Of a DNA stretch of 64,000 nucleotides, positions 8,617-18,163 are shown in pieces. Source of the stretch: Bacteroidota bacterium. GTDB lineage: Bacteria > Bacteroidota > Bacteroidia > Bacteroidales > UBA12077. The DNA lies in assembly GCA_020444275.1 (NCBI GenBank), contig JAHLLG010000004.1, positions 238,373-302,372 on the forward strand, read 5' to 3'. Positions within the stretch are counted from its first letter, which is position 1; each line of letters opens with the position of its first letter. The notes under the pieces are model-generated. The model saw only the letters and a program-made list of their open reading frames with translations, had not been told where the DNA came from and searched no databases. Made by a program: the position numbers and the translations under genes.

Positions 8617-11295
8617 ATGAAATTACGAATCTTAAAACGTAAACTGTTATCACTTCTGTTTTTGATTCCTCTGATGTCTTTGTCTCAGACAAACATTGAT
8701 AGTCTTCAAAATTTACTTAATAAGACAAAGGGAGCAGACCGGCTTCCAATTCTAATTGATCTTTCGAAAGCACATAAAAGAGTATCACCGGAAAAGACTG
8801 TTACATATGCACTCGAAGCATTAAAGCTTGCCAAAGTAACAAACAATGAATTACAAATTGCTTCTGCTCTTGCACAGGCGGGCGACGGAAAGTTATTGCT
8901 TGGAACGTTAGATACTGCTGAGATATATTATCGCCAGGCATTTGAAATATATAAAGAGCAAGACTATTTTGAAGGATTATCTGAATCTTATCTGGATTTA
9001 GGAAATATCTGTTTTTTTAATGCATCGTACGATTCAGCAGCAATGTATTATGAGAAAGCGATTCGTGTCAAGTTGGATTTAGACGAAAATAAATCATTAG
9101 TTAGTCTTTATAATAATCTTGGAGCAGTATATAAAAAAACTGGACAAACAGATTTAGCCATAGAAGCGTTAGAAAACTCATTAGAAATAAGTAATGAGTT
9201 TAATACTAATGTTAGCAAGGGGTTGGCATTAATTAACCTGGCTAGTTTATATTTTAACCGGGGCGAGTTATTAAAAGCCATGAACTACAATTATGAAGCT
9301 TTGCAATTGGCCGAGGAAACCAATGATTTATATACTAAATCGAATGCGTTTACAAATTTAGGTAATATCTATTCCTTTATTGATGATTACGATAATGCTT
9401 TAAAATATCAAAAAATAGCACTGAATATTGATAGAAAACTTAAAGATTGGGAAGGTATCATTACAGCCCATAATAATATTGGTAATATTTATCTTAAGAT
9501 GAGTAAGTTGGATAGCGCTGAATATTATTTTCTGGAAGCGTTAGAGCTGCATCGAATTAAGCATGTTAAGATTGATTTAGAAACTACCAATTATTATGTT
9601 GGAAAAGTTTATATGAACAAAAATAAGTATAATGAAGCTTTAGAATATTTCAACCAATCTTTAAAAGCAAGCACAGAACTAAATGATATCATCTTAACGA
9701 TAGATAATCAGATTGCAATAGGTGAGATATATATAGATAAAGGAGATTTTATAACAGCTGAGAAATATTTACTTGAAGCAATGGATTTGGTTGAAAAAAA
9801 TCCTTATAAAGATGAGTACAAAATCTATTTATTACTGTCAAAAATAAGTCAGAAAGAGAACGATGCTCCAAAAGCACTCACTTATCACATTAAATATTCT
9901 GTTTTAAAGGATTCGATAAATAGTGCTAAACGAGCTATTATGCTATCAGAATTAAAGTCATCTTATGAAATAACAAAACAGCAGGATAAAATTAATTTGT
10001 TATTAGAAAGTAGCACTTTACAAAAGGAAAAAATTCAAAAGCAAAAAGTTTTTCGAAATATTTTAATTGCTGGCTCTTCAATAATTCTTATTCTACTTAT
10101 TTTTCAAATCATTAATTTTAGGAATAAGAAAAAAGCTAACCGGATACTTAAAAAACAGAACGATCAGATTCAAAAACAGAATATTGAAATAAAACAAAAA
10201 ACAGAATATTTGAGTCAGGTAAATAAGGAGTTGGAAAAACTGTCTATTGCTGCAAGTCAAACAGATAATGCTATTTTGATTGCAAATTCAAAAGGTGAAG
10301 TAGAGTGGCTAAACGAAGGATATACCAGGTTGTACGGATATACCTGGGAAGAGTTTAAAAAGGAAAAAGGAACAAATATATTAAAGACTAGCTCTTATGC
10401 TGATATTAAAGAGGTGTTTCAACATGCAATATCAGAAAAAAAGTCGCAAATGTATGAAGCCGAATTTACTTCAAAAGATGGAAAAGCATATCATATCCAC
10501 ACCACACTAACACCTATCTTAAACAACCAAAATGAGGTTATTCGGATCATTGCTATCGATTCTGATATTACTCAACTTAAAAAAGTTGAGAAAGAGTTAA
10601 AGCAACTATTGGTTACGAAAGATAAATTCTTTTCAATTATAGCACATGATTTAAAAAATCCTTTTAATTCGCTCATGGGATTAGCTCAACTTTTGGTATA
10701 TGGATACGACCGATTAACACCTGAAAAGGTAAAGTACTTTCATAGTAACCTATATCAAATATCTAAAAATGGTTATGAGTTATTGATTAACTTACTCGAA
10801 TGGTCAAGATCACAAATGGGAACTATCCAGTTTAAACCCGTTGAGATAAGTTTAGCTGCTTTAGTAGAAGAGACTTTTTCATTATATAACGGGAAGGCTT
10901 CCCAGAAGGAGATTAATCTCACAAATTCTGTTGATGAGAAATCTTTTGTGGTAGCCGATCAGAATATGTTAAAGACTATTTTAAGAAACCTGGTTTCAAA
11001 TGCGCTTAAGTTTACTGAGCGAGGGGGTGCAATTGAAATTACCGAAATTAATAAAGATGATTTTAAGGAAATAACAGTAAGAGACACAGGTATAGGGATA
11101 GCACCTGATACGATTAATAAACTATTCAAACTTGATGAAAACTATACCTCCGAAGGAACAGAGGATGAAACAGGAACCGGTCTGGGTTTAATACTTTGTC
11201 AAGAGTTTGTTGAAAAACATGGAGGCAAAATTCGGGTGGAAAGTAAAGTCGGATTTGGGTCGAAGTTTATTTTTACTATTCCACTAAAAAAATAA
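8617..11295 (+). CDS. TPR-PAS hybrid-sensor type histidine kinase (membrane-anchored)
   Basis: I start this 892-residue protein at ATG 8617. A longer frame exists back to 8401, but it would run through the M14 gene and its terminator, while 8617 gives a proper signal peptide (MKLRILKRKLL...). The order is: signal peptide; about ten TPR repeats (about 30-450) in the periplasm; a membrane helix at about 480-500; a coiled coil; a PAS domain at about 545-660; HisKA with the phospho-acceptor in IIAHDLKNP (H677); and HATPase with DTGIGIAP and TGTGLGL. This architecture is common in Bacteroidota. No response regulator is encoded next to it, so the partner is elsewhere. Confidence 0.9.
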   Translation: MKLRILKRKLLSLLFLIPLMSLSQTNIDSLQNLLNKTKGADRLPILIDLSKAHKRVSPEKTVTYALEALKLAKVTNNELQIASALAQAGDGKLLLGTLDTAEIYYRQAFEIYKEQDYFEGLSESYLDLGNICFFNASYDSAAMYYEKAIRVKLDLDENKSLVSLYNNLGAVYKKTGQTDLAIEALENSLEISNEFNTNVSKGLALINLASLYFNRGELLKAMNYNYEALQLAEETNDLYTKSNAFTNLGNIYSFIDDYDNALKYQKIALNIDRKLKDWEGIITAHNNIGNIYLKMSKLDSAEYYFLEALELHRIKHVKIDLETTNYYVGKVYMNKNKYNEALEYFNQSLKASTELNDIILTIDNQIAIGEIYIDKGDFITAEKYLLEAMDLVEKNPYKDEYKIYLLLSKISQKENDAPKALTYHIKYSVLKDSINSAKRAIMLSELKSSYEITKQQDKINLLLESSTLQKEKIQKQKVFRNILIAGSSIILILLIFQIINFRNKKKANRILKKQNDQIQKQNIEIKQKTEYLSQVNKELEKLSIAASQTDNAILIANSKGEVEWLNEGYTRLYGYTWEEFKKEKGTNILKTSSYADIKEVFQHAISEKKSQMYEAEFTSKDGKAYHIHTTLTPILNNQNEVIRIIAIDSDITQLKKVEKELKQLLVTKDKFFSIIAHDLKNPFNSLMGLAQLLVYGYDRLTPEKVKYFHSNLYQISKNGYELLINLLEWSRSQMGTIQFKPVEISLAALVEETFSLYNGKASQKEINLTNSVDEKSFVVADQNMLKTILRNLVSNALKFTERGGAIEITEINKDDFKEITVRDTGIGIAPDTINKLFKLDENYTSEGTEDETGTGLGLILCQEFVEKHGGKIRVESKVGFGSKFIFTIPLKK

Positions 11296-11623
11296 AAACC
11301 CTCGAAAGTCGAGGGCTAACCCTTTTGCAATTGTGAAAATTTACTTGTTGATAGCATACAAATAACCCTAAATTATTTCTTGCACGGGTTTACATTCTAT
11401 AAAAAGAATCGTTTAAAAAAGAGGCGGAAGAATACATTCGAAAATCAGGTTCATCACATTTAAATCTCGGCTTAATTCTAGAGGCATATAATTAAAAACC
11501 TAATTTTGAATTACTCCTCCGCCTTATATATTGCTCTTGTTAGTATGATTAACTTCATAATATCTACCCTATATTCTTAAACTTTTTCTTGTTGTAAATG
11601 TTAGTAATAAAAACTTTTGAATT
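11296..11623. other. 328-bp intergenic region between the kinase and a redoxin gene
   Basis: It holds a GC-rich hairpin at 11299-11315 directly after the kinase stop: CCCTCGA / TCGAGGG with a 3-base loop and no clean T run. A short imperfect inverted repeat pairs AGGCGGA (11422-11428) with TCCGCCT (11518-11524). A 30-codon stretch that reads like protein but has no start codon lies at 11403-11495. No promoter or RNA gene could be assigned with confidence. Confidence 0.4.
11299..11315 (+). terminator. Hairpin after the TPR-PAS kinase gene, possible terminator
   Basis: CCCTCGA / TCGAGGG flank an AAG loop 4 bp past the stop codon. The following sequence (CTAACCCTTTTG) has only a weak T run, so termination efficiency is doubtful. 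Confidence 0.45.
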
Positions 11624-12202
11624 ATGGCATTTACATTACAAATAGGAGAAAAAGCGCCCGGTTTTAATCTACCTGCAACCGATGGAAAAACGTATAAACT
11701 TTCTGACTTTAACGAAGATATTTTAGTTGTATTTTTTACATGCAATCACTGTCCGTATGTTATTGGGTCCGATGAACAAACCAGAAAAACAGTGGAAAAA
11801 TACACTCCACAAGGAGTTCGATTTGTGGCAATAAATTCAAATAGTAAAAACACCTATATTGAAGATAGCTTTGAACATATGGTGAAAAGAATGGATGAAC
11901 ACAATTTCCCCTGGTTGTATTTATATGACGAAAACCAAAACGTAGCTAAAGCTTATGGAGCTTTACGTACACCACATTTTTATGTATTTAACAAATCGAG
12001 AGAATTAATTTATACAGGAAGAGCTGTAGATAATCCAAAGGATACATCAACGGCAACGGTTAACGATCTTGAAAATGCTTTGGATGAACATTTAGCAGGT
12101 AAAGATATTAATGTTCCGGTTACGAATCCAATTGGATGCAATGTAAAATGGGACGGAAAGGATAAACATTGGATGCCTGCAGATGCTTGTGATTTAATAT
12201 AA
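11624..12202 (+). CDS. Cytoplasmic redoxin/thioredoxin-fold protein with CNHCPY motif
   Basis: The 192-residue protein has no signal peptide. It shows the peroxiredoxin-like opening [10 protein letters not shown], the strand [13 protein letters not shown] with a CxxC pair at about 41-44, and RTPHFYVFN carrying the cis-Pro. It shares the CNHCPY core, the LRTPH loop and an Ile-Gly-Cys near the C-terminus (PIGCNVKW) with the exported protein at 4665-5279, so the two are paralogs in different compartments. The extra conserved C-terminal Cys could act as resolving cysteine. It is monocistronic and ends at a hairpin shared with the convergent small gene. Confidence 0.87.
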   Translation: MAFTLQIGEKAPGFNLPATDGKTYKLSDFNEDILVVFFTCNHCPYVIGSDEQTRKTVEKYTPQGVRFVAINSNSKNTYIEDSFEHMVKRMDEHNFPWLYLYDENQNVAKAYGALRTPHFYVFNKSRELIYTGRAVDNPKDTSTATVNDLENALDEHLAGKDINVPVTNPIGCNVKWDGKDKHWMPADACDLI

Positions 12203-12207
12203 ATATG

Positions 12208-12240
12208 AAAGCCACCTTAATTTAAGTGTGGCTTTTCTTT
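12208..12240. terminator. Bidirectional terminator between convergent genes
   Basis: AAAGCCAC (12208-12215) pairs with GTGGCTTT (12228-12235), with an inner CTTAA/TTAAG extension and one bulge, followed by TTCTTTTTC on the plus strand. The hairpin contains the stop codon of the convergent small gene at 12217. Confidence 0.65.
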
Positions 12241-12471
12241 TTCTTGCTGTTTATCAATATAATGATCAATCCTTGAAAGATCATCAACAATTTCAATTTT
12301 GTCAATTTTATCGTTTAAAAAAGAGTAATAAACTTCAACAAAAAAATCGTTTAAACTATAAAGATTTAATAGCTGATTTCCTTGTTTTATTTGTGTTAAA
12401 TGTTTTCCGTTATTAATTAACTCTAAACCCTGCTCAGCAAGTGTTAGTGCATTAAAATCTTCTTTTGTCAT
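12217..12471 (-). CDS. Small hypothetical protein, 84 residues
   Basis: The small acidic protein has no signal peptide or membrane segment. It looks like a helix (MTKEDFNALTLAEQG), a short beta hairpin region and a C-terminal Lys/Glu-rich helix. It is preceded by GGGAGG six bases before the ATG, a strong Shine-Dalgarno that is unusual in this phylum and supports real translation. The gene is convergent with the redoxin gene and follows the remnant of a cysteine-cluster gene. I do not recognise the family. Confidence 0.7.
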   Translation of the reverse strand: MTKEDFNALTLAEQGLELINNGKHLTQIKQGNQLLNLYSLNDFFVEVYYSFLNDKIDKIEIVDDLSRIDHYIDKQQEKEKPHLN

Positions 12472-12477
12472 GATAAA

Positions 12478-12483
12478 CCTCCC
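12478..12483 (-). promoter_or_regulatory. Shine-Dalgarno of the 84-residue gene
   Basis: GGGAGG on the minus strand, six bases before the start codon at 12471. Most genes in this window have no such site. Confidence 0.6.
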
Positions 12484-12531
12484 TATCGTTTCATTTTTAT
12501 AACAAAAAACTAAACAAAAAGGTTTGCAGGT

Positions 12532-12621
12532 TTACATTTTTATTCCTTCCAGAGCAGAAATAATTTTACAGGCTTCTTCTGATTTATCAGAACAATTAGT
12601 TCGATATTTTATAGGGTACAT
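12532..12621 (-). pseudogene. Remnant of a YkgJ-like cysteine-cluster gene (C-terminal tail only)
   Basis: A 29-codon frame ends CSDKSEEACKIISALEGIKM and stops at 12532. It aligns without gaps to the last 20 residues of the intact cysteine-cluster protein at 34344-34595 ([20 protein letters not shown]), with 11 of 20 identical, and the DNA is visibly similar. An in-frame TAG sits directly before the first ATG (12621), and none of the upstream Cys motifs can be found. This is most simply a decayed paralog; a functional micropeptide cannot be excluded. Confidence 0.6.
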
Positions 12622-12639
12622 CTAGAAAATGAACTAAGA

Positions 12640-12671
12640 AAAGAGGGTAAATACTTAAATTTACCCTCTTT
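12640..12671 (-). terminator. Terminator of the M16 protease gene
   Basis: A 13-bp perfect inverted repeat, AAAGAGGGTAAAT (12640-12652) / ATTTACCCTCTTT (12659-12671), with a 6-base loop lies 25 bp past the stop at 12697. The minus-strand side ends in a short T run. Confidence 0.75.
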
Positions 12672-12696
12672 GCAAAATGAATAAAACAAACCAACT

Positions 12697-15498
12697 TTAT
12701 TTGTTTTTAGGCTTCATGATAATCTCAACCTTTGAAGCATCTTCTAAAAGCTCATGCGCTTTATTAATAATATCTTGTTTGTTTACGTTTTCAGTATATT
12801 GTATGAATTCGTCTTTGGTCATCAGAACTTCGTTTTTTACGGCATAATCGTATACCTTATCATACCAGTAATTCAGTTTTTCTGCACTTTCTGTTCTTTC
12901 TTTTATTAAATTCTTTTTTACGTCACTTAAAATATCATCAGAGATGTTACCTGCAATCAATTGTTGAATTTCATTTAACGCTATGCTTTTCAGTTTATCA
13001 GCTTTCTCATCATCACAGTCGAACCTAAGTGTTAATCGGGATTCCTGATATGGATTCTCTTTTAAACTTGTTTTTACACTAACTCCGTAAGTTCCTCCTT
13101 CTTTTTCGCGTATTTCTTCCATATAACGTTTATTTAAAATCTGCCCAATAATATATAGTGAGATTCTGTTTTCTTCGGAGTATGGTATTCTTTTATGATA
13201 GTTAACATACACAGTAGCTTTAGGTGTAGTCATATCCACCTCAAAATGGTTTACAAAATCTTCATTAGGTGTTCTAATTCCATGATCAGTATATGATTCT
13301 TTAATATCGGTTGTTTTTAATGATGCGATATACTTTTCAATGTACTGATAAAGGCTTTCTTCGTTATAATCGCCTGCAATTATAAATACAAAATCTCCAG
13401 GATTCTGAAAACGTTGTAAATAAATATTTTTAATTTCCTCATAATCAATTTGATCTACAATTGACTCGCTAAAGAGTTTAATTCTTGGATGATAACTGTT
13501 CATAGCCATACTTACCGAATCATCAAACGATCTGTCAATATCATTCGAGATATTCGCTACAAATGCCTTGTAACGCTTTTTTAAGGCATCAAAAGCTTGT
13601 TGATCAAAACGTGGATTAGTAAAGTATAAGTATGCTAATTGAAACATGGTTTCGAGATCTTGAGGAGAGGCAGAACCAGACAAACGCTCTATTAATCTGC
13701 CTAATTCGGGTCTCATGGAAACTATTTTTCCTGATAATGCTTTTTTTAATTCCATGGTTGAAAATTCGCCAACTCCATATGCTTGCATAAATCCTTTAAA
13801 CAGCATATAATTCGGAATCTGATCCTCTGGTAGTTTTGATGCACCGCCCCAACTCTGAGCTGTAAATAGTATCTTCTCTTTCTCGATATCTGTTTTAAGT
13901 GCATACACTTTAATACCGTTACTTAATGTATACTCTGTTGCCCCTATATCGTGAATGAATTTAACAGAGCTAATACTACCATTTGTAATATCGTGCGGAA
14001 TTAAAGCTTTTTCTGTATATGTATCTTGATATGGTTCAAGTTTTTTTGTCTTTACATTATCAATAACATTTAAGATATCTTCTTTTCCAGGATATTTTAT
14101 ATCATCTGATTCAGGCCCGGTAACCGCAATTAAAATATTCTTTTCTGTAAAGAAATGCTGAGCCCATTTATTTACCTCCTCAACTGTAATATCAGGAACA
14201 ACCTGTTTTACATTATTGTATTTAAATTCAATTCCGGGTGCAGGTTCATTCGTTAAAAAATGATACTGTATTCTTGCAGCATACTGATCATTTCTTATTT
14301 TATCCCTTTTTTTGTAACTATTTTCATAAGATCTTAACAGATTTTCTTTTGCTCTGTTAATTTCTGTTTCAGTTACTCCAAAGTCTCTTGTATTCTCAAT
14401 TATTTCACAAACATCCTCCAAAGCTTTTTCCCAGTTATTGTCTTTATAGCTGACAATAATAGACGCCTTATTTTTAACACGGTAGAGTGATGACATCCAT
14501 GCCCGGGCCATAATGAAATTTGGGTTCTTTTGTTGTAATCTTTCTTCTATTCTTTCTTTTACAATAGTCTCGTAGATTGATTTTGAATATGTATCTCTCA
14601 AATAATTAAGATCTTTTTTAGAATCATCAATTTTATCGTACTTAAACTGTATATTAATAAGATTAGCAGTAGCTTCTTTATCTGTAGCTAAAACATATCT
14701 TGGTTTATCATTGTCAGGGATATCATAGAATTCTTTTTTTGCAGGTCTTTTTGTTGCCTTTAATTGTGAAAACAATTTATGCACTTCATTTTCAATTTTA
14801 TCGACATTAATGTCTCCAACAATTATAATTGCCTGTAGGTCGGGGCGGTACCACTTTTTATAAAATTTACGAAGTGTTTTATAGTCGAAATTTTTAATAA
14901 TATCTAAATCACCTATTACATCACGTTCAGCAAACTTACTATCATAATATAATGCACTTTTTTTCTCTGAGATGCGAAAGCGTGAATTTCTTCGAGTACG
15001 CCATTCTTCAATAATAACACCTCTCTCTGCATCAATTTCTTCTTTAGTTAGTAAAAGGTTTTGAGACCAGTCGTTTAAAATTAATAAACAAGAATCTATT
15101 AAGTTAGAATTATGTGTTGGAACATTACTAATATTATATACGGTTTCATTTCGACTGGTATATGCATTAATGTTTCTTCCAAACTTAACACCATTTTTTT
15201 CAAGGTAATTAATAATTCCCTTTTCAGGAAAGTTTTTGGTACCGTTAAAAGCCATATGCTCTAAAAAATGAGCTAAACCATTTTGATTATCTTCTTCTTG
15301 AATTGCTCCAACATTATGCACAATATAAAAGCTGGCGCGGTCTTTTGGTTCTTCATTATGTAATATGTAATAGGTAAGTCCATTTTCTAAAACACCGGTG
15401 CGAATAGCACTGTTCAGTGGTACTTTTTGATCTGACTCCTGTCCAAAAAGTATGGTAACGTTTATGAGTAATATGAGTAATAATTTATATCTATGCAT
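12697..15498 (-). CDS. Exported M16 family zinc metalloprotease (insulinase/PqqL type)
   Basis: The start is set at 15498, giving 933 residues and a proper signal peptide (MHRYKLLLILL..., cleaved near FGQ); a longer frame to 15588 would overlap the upstream gene. The inverted zinc motif HFLEH (H77, E80, H81) is followed after 76 residues by E158 in AERG, matching the M16 pattern HxxEH-x76-E. The duplicated M16 fold continues with an inactive second half containing the family's R/Y region (GGTYGVSV near 850). It probably degrades peptides in the periplasm. The neighbours are two S46 peptidases on the same strand. Confidence 0.92.
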   Translation of the reverse strand: MHRYKLLLILLINVTILFGQESDQKVPLNSAIRTGVLENGLTYYILHNEEPKDRASFYIVHNVGAIQEEDNQNGLAHFLEHMAFNGTKNFPEKGIINYLEKNGVKFGRNINAYTSRNETVYNISNVPTHNSNLIDSCLLILNDWSQNLLLTKEEIDAERGVIIEEWRTRRNSRFRISEKKSALYYDSKFAERDVIGDLDIIKNFDYKTLRKFYKKWYRPDLQAIIIVGDINVDKIENEVHKLFSQLKATKRPAKKEFYDIPDNDKPRYVLATDKEATANLINIQFKYDKIDDSKKDLNYLRDTYSKSIYETIVKERIEERLQQKNPNFIMARAWMSSLYRVKNKASIIVSYKDNNWEKALEDVCEIIENTRDFGVTETEINRAKENLLRSYENSYKKRDKIRNDQYAARIQYHFLTNEPAPGIEFKYNNVKQVVPDITVEEVNKWAQHFFTEKNILIAVTGPESDDIKYPGKEDILNVIDNVKTKKLEPYQDTYTEKALIPHDITNGSISSVKFIHDIGATEYTLSNGIKVYALKTDIEKEKILFTAQSWGGASKLPEDQIPNYMLFKGFMQAYGVGEFSTMELKKALSGKIVSMRPELGRLIERLSGSASPQDLETMFQLAYLYFTNPRFDQQAFDALKKRYKAFVANISNDIDRSFDDSVSMAMNSYHPRIKLFSESIVDQIDYEEIKNIYLQRFQNPGDFVFIIAGDYNEESLYQYIEKYIASLKTTDIKESYTDHGIRTPNEDFVNHFEVDMTTPKATVYVNYHKRIPYSEENRISLYIIGQILNKRYMEEIREKEGGTYGVSVKTSLKENPYQESRLTLRFDCDDEKADKLKSIALNEIQQLIAGNISDDILSDVKKNLIKERTESAEKLNYWYDKVYDYAVKNEVLMTKDEFIQYTENVNKQDIINKAHELLEDASKVEIIMKPKNK

Positions 15499-15518
15499 TA
15501 TTCTGTTTTTTATAAAAT

Positions 15519-15950
15519 TTATTCTTGAACTTTTAATAAACTCAAATAGAATTCTACAAGTTCTTTTTCTTTTAGCATTCCTAACCATTGTAGGGCAGCA
15601 TCAAGGGTGCTAACAATTTTGATATCCAGAGGTAGTTTTTTGTTGAGCAAATCAAATAAAGTTGCAATTACTACCTGATGAGGAGTTTTAGTTAAATAGG
15701 CTGCATTTCTTTTTCCAACAAATAACTCATTATTGCTTAAGATTTTAATATACAGTTTAATATCTTTCTCATTAAGTAAAAATTCAGCATCTCGCGAATC
15801 GTCAATAATATTAAAATCAGGACAAAAATGAGGATCTTTGCTTTCTAAATACTTAAGCTTAATAATTTCATCAAGATTAATAGTACCTGAAAAATATTCT
15901 ATTATTAGTTTTTTTTCAGGCACTATTTTAAAATTTGTATAACAGCGCAT
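15519..15950 (-). CDS. SpoIIAA-like (STAS/SEC14-type) small protein
   Basis: The 143-residue soluble protein has no signal peptide. The pattern is an N-terminal beta pair (IIEYFSGTINLDEI), a central strand FNIIDDSR, a helix before RNAAYLTKTP, and a C-terminal VSTLDAALQWLGM. This fits the SpoIIAA-like family, where a late Ala-x-x-Trp-Leu segment is usual. Such proteins are poorly characterised and may bind lipids or act in regulation. It lies 20 bp upstream of the M16 gene and 45 bp downstream of an S46 gene, so it may share their transcript. Confidence 0.6.
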   Translation of the reverse strand: MRCYTNFKIVPEKKLIIEYFSGTINLDEIIKLKYLESKDPHFCPDFNIIDDSRDAEFLLNEKDIKLYIKILSNNELFVGKRNAAYLTKTPHQVVIATLFDLLNKKLPLDIKIVSTLDAALQWLGMLKEKELVEFYLSLLKVQE

Positions 15951-15995
15951 ACTGCTGGATTTAACTAATACCTATAAATGGTTTTCAATAATAAA

Positions 15996-18155
15996 CTATT
16001 TTGCCAGTTCCAACTCACTCATAATGTTTTGAGCATTGGCAAATTTGTCGACCACAAAAAGGACAAATCGGATATCTACACAAACCGTTTTATTAAAGTA
16101 GGGATGAAAATAAACACCTCCAGCCATTGATTCCCAATTGCCATCAAATGCTACGCCAATAAGTTCTCCTTTTCCATTTAATACAGGGCTTCCGGAGCTT
16201 CCACCTGTAATATCATTGTTGGTGAGGAAATCAACCACCAGGTTGCCGTTTTCATCAGAATATTGCCCGAAATCGTTAGATTTAACTAAATCTTTAAAAT
16301 CGTTGTCGATAATAAACTCGGGATCTTCTATGTTTTCTTTCTCAAGATAACCATCTATAGTGGTATAGTAATCATAATCAACGGCATCTCTTGGAGAATA
16401 ACCTCCAACCGTACCGTAAGATAATCGCATAGTCGAATTTGCATCAGGATACATACCTTTACCTTTATTCATTTCCAGTAATCCTTCAATAAATAATTTT
16501 TGTTGCTTTCTTATTTCAGCCTGATATGGTCTGTGTTCTTCTCTTAATTTAAATATGATTTCTAATGTAGGTTGTACAACCTTATATGCCGGATCGTTCT
16601 GTAACTTTTCAATTGAAGGATCGGATAAAAACTTTTCGAAATTATCTGCTGTAGAAAACATTGAATTTGCATATACATAATCAGCATACTTTTCATAATC
16701 GTTGTTAAACCGCTTTAATTCGTTTCGAAGAGTTTCCGATACATGAGCTGGATCTACATTTTCAATATAAAGCTTTATACCTGCAGCAAATAGCTTTTTA
16801 TCCGTTTCAAAATGGTAATCCTTAAAGAAATCTTTAGCTGCTTTTCGATTCAATTTGATTTTTTTCTCAAGACTCTTTTTGGAAGGATTCTTTTCTAAGG
16901 TTGATTCCCAACCTTTGCCACGTAAAGAAAATTGTAACATATCTGAACCTTTTACAAAACCCTCCTGGTAATACTTTTCCGTTTTTTCGTAGTTAGCTTT
17001 CTTTGCATATAATGTTTTAAGTTGTTCTAATACTGAGCCATATTTTTTTTCTCTCGAATTTTTATTTGAATACCACTCTTTGAAATCATTTTCGGTTTTT
17101 CTTTTTAAGTTAAGAACATCGTAGGCTTTTACATACTTATTTTCACCAATGGCATATTTGTAATAGTTTGCACTATTAAAATATTTAGATGAATATTGAA
17201 TTTGTACTTTATGATCCTTATTCATAGCCTCTTTCATAATACCTAATTTTTTCTCGCGAACAGCAATTTGAGCAGGATTTAAGATATTAATTAATTCTTC
17301 TAAACCATATGAACTTAAATAACGATCGATAGAATAGGGATAGCCTAATGTCATGGCATAATCGCCATCGTTAACACCTTTTAAGGATATTTTTAAGAAA
17401 TTTTTAGGTTCTAATGGAACATTATCTTCTGAATACTCTGCTGGTTTACCATCTTTTGAAGCATATGCCCGATAAAAAGCAAAATCACCTTTGTGTTGCG
17501 GCCACATCCAATTATCTGTTTCCCCTCCAAAATAACCAATAGATAATGGTGGTACTCCAACTAATCGAACATCTTTGTAAATTGTATAATAAAATAAGAA
17601 ATATTGGTTTCCTCCATACATTGATGCAACCGATGTTTCGTAACCGCTTTCTTTATTCATTTCTCTTTCAATATCGTGATAAATTCGTCTCATCATGAAA
17701 GAGTTATCGCGTCCTGCCTTTGTTTCTTCTTTTATTAGTTTTTGCACTTTTTTAGTTATGTCCTCTACTTTATAAAGCACAGAAATGGTTTTCCCTTTAA
17801 TTGGAATTTCTTCTTCCATACTTTTTGCCCAGAAACCATTGTTCAAATAATCCTGTTCAAGTGAACTTATTTCCTGCACATCATCGTGTGCACAATGATG
17901 ATTTGTTAGGATTAAACCCTTATTAGAAACAAATTCTCCGGTACACATTCCATAATTTATTGCTACCACAGCATCTTTCAGGCTTGAATTATTTACATCA
18001 TAGATCTGTTCAGGGGTTAATTCCAAGCCTTTTTCATAAAGCTTTTCTATATTCATCTGGCCAAGCATATTTATCAGCCACATTCCTTCATCTGCTCTGG
18101 CTGTAAAACCAATCAGAAGGATATTAATTAGTACAATTGAAATATGTTTTTTCAT
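15996..18155 (-). CDS. S46 family dipeptidyl-peptidase (DPP7-like)
   Basis: The 719-residue protein has a signal peptide (about 1-21, ending ARA before DEGMW, the usual mature N-terminus of S46 enzymes). The catalytic His lies in TNHHC (84-88), the Asp region in GGETDNWMWPQH, and the Ser in GGSSGSP (S654). Eighteen residues after the Ser is Gly (672, in FDGNWE). In the family, Gly at this place goes with DPP7 (hydrophobic P1), while Arg marks DPP11 (acidic P1). The enzyme releases dipeptides from oligopeptides in the periplasm. It is the second of a tandem pair, 8 bp after the other S46 gene. Confidence 0.93.
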   Translation of the reverse strand: MKKHISIVLINILLIGFTARADEGMWLINMLGQMNIEKLYEKGLELTPEQIYDVNNSSLKDAVVAINYGMCTGEFVSNKGLILTNHHCAHDDVQEISSLEQDYLNNGFWAKSMEEEIPIKGKTISVLYKVEDITKKVQKLIKEETKAGRDNSFMMRRIYHDIEREMNKESGYETSVASMYGGNQYFLFYYTIYKDVRLVGVPPLSIGYFGGETDNWMWPQHKGDFAFYRAYASKDGKPAEYSEDNVPLEPKNFLKISLKGVNDGDYAMTLGYPYSIDRYLSSYGLEELINILNPAQIAVREKKLGIMKEAMNKDHKVQIQYSSKYFNSANYYKYAIGENKYVKAYDVLNLKRKTENDFKEWYSNKNSREKKYGSVLEQLKTLYAKKANYEKTEKYYQEGFVKGSDMLQFSLRGKGWESTLEKNPSKKSLEKKIKLNRKAAKDFFKDYHFETDKKLFAAGIKLYIENVDPAHVSETLRNELKRFNNDYEKYADYVYANSMFSTADNFEKFLSDPSIEKLQNDPAYKVVQPTLEIIFKLREEHRPYQAEIRKQQKLFIEGLLEMNKGKGMYPDANSTMRLSYGTVGGYSPRDAVDYDYYTTIDGYLEKENIEDPEFIIDNDFKDLVKSNDFGQYSDENGNLVVDFLTNNDITGGSSGSPVLNGKGELIGVAFDGNWESMAGGVYFHPYFNKTVCVDIRFVLFVVDKFANAQNIMSELELAK

Positions 18156-18163
18156 ACTGATGT

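Noticed and set aside
15499..15588. N-terminal extension of the M16 protease
   Set aside because: It overlaps the SpoIIAA-like gene and hides the signal peptide, which begins at 15498.
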